From: Rikenellaceae bacterium UBA1749
GTDB taxonomy: Bacteria > Bacteroidota > Bacteroidia > Bacteroidales > Rikenellaceae
Length of the DNA stretch: 23,257 nt
Assembly: GCA_002315675.1 (NCBI GenBank)
Contig: DCHP01000094.1
Coordinates: 1-23,257 of the forward strand
Reading direction: 5' to 3'
Shown here: positions 23,217-23,257 of the stretch, piece after piece
How the letters are laid out: each line of letters starts with the position of its first letter
Position numbering within the stretch: position 1 is the first letter of the stretch
Program-made: the position numbers and the translations under genes
Notes under the pieces: model-generated
Database searches by the model: none
Told to the model about the DNA's origin: nothing
What the model saw: only the letters and a program-made list of their open reading frames with translations

Positions 23217-23257
23217 AAAACAATAAATTACCTAGTCGAACATCATAAAGTCTCTTT

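Overview
The window looks like a chromosomal segment of a Bacteroidales bacterium, most likely Prevotella or a close relative. This rests on Bacteroidetes-type -7 elements (TAnnTTTG), Bacteroidetes families (DUF4290, DUF4301, a cyclophilin with a helical insert), fused type IIA topoisomerase genes, an Asp-type MurA and several secreted carbohydrate-active enzymes. The genus is inferred from overall look; no rRNA or other marker is present.

Layout. (1) 267-4864, minus strand: an operon murA > trmN6 > DUF4301 > small exported basic protein > cyclophilin, with stop/start overlaps or very short gaps and a terminator near 170-206. (2) 4865-5283: the decayed 3' end of an IS200/IS605-type tnpB gene, lying between murA and the DUF4290 gene. 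(3) 5284-7749, minus: DUF4290 protein and a POT-family peptide transporter, separated by a terminator with a perfect 19-bp stem and by one copy of an 86-bp structured repeat. The second copy sits just after aroK. (4) 7878-16044, minus: an apparent operon of a GH2-like exported protein > plsC > parE > parC > aroK, driven from a promoter near 16080. (5) 16208-18137, plus: an exported CE1-like esterase and fabD, with a 116-bp inverted-repeat element between them. (6) 18138-18594: two 37-bp direct repeats and a frameshifted remnant of purT. (7) 18595-20331, minus: an exported protein with two fused alpha/beta-hydrolase (carbohydrate esterase-like) domains. (8) 20646-23216, plus: a GH78 alpha-L-rhamnosidase lipoprotein.

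How the genes work together. The left two thirds is mostly housekeeping: peptidoglycan precursor synthesis, tRNA modification, protein folding, chromosome decatenation, phospholipid synthesis, the shikimate pathway and peptide uptake. The right third (two esterases and a rhamnosidase, with the odd GH2-like protein nearby) suggests removal of ester groups and rhamnose from plant polysaccharides such as pectin or rhamnogalacturonan. No SusC/SusD pair is present, so the substrate is an inference.

I did not find a clear new defence or mobile system. The most interesting signals are a family of structured non-coding repeats, a tnpB relic splitting an operon, a purT relic, a clamp-binding-like motif at the ParC C terminus, the MurA active-site Asp, and a GH2 protein with altered catalytic residues and a low-complexity insert.
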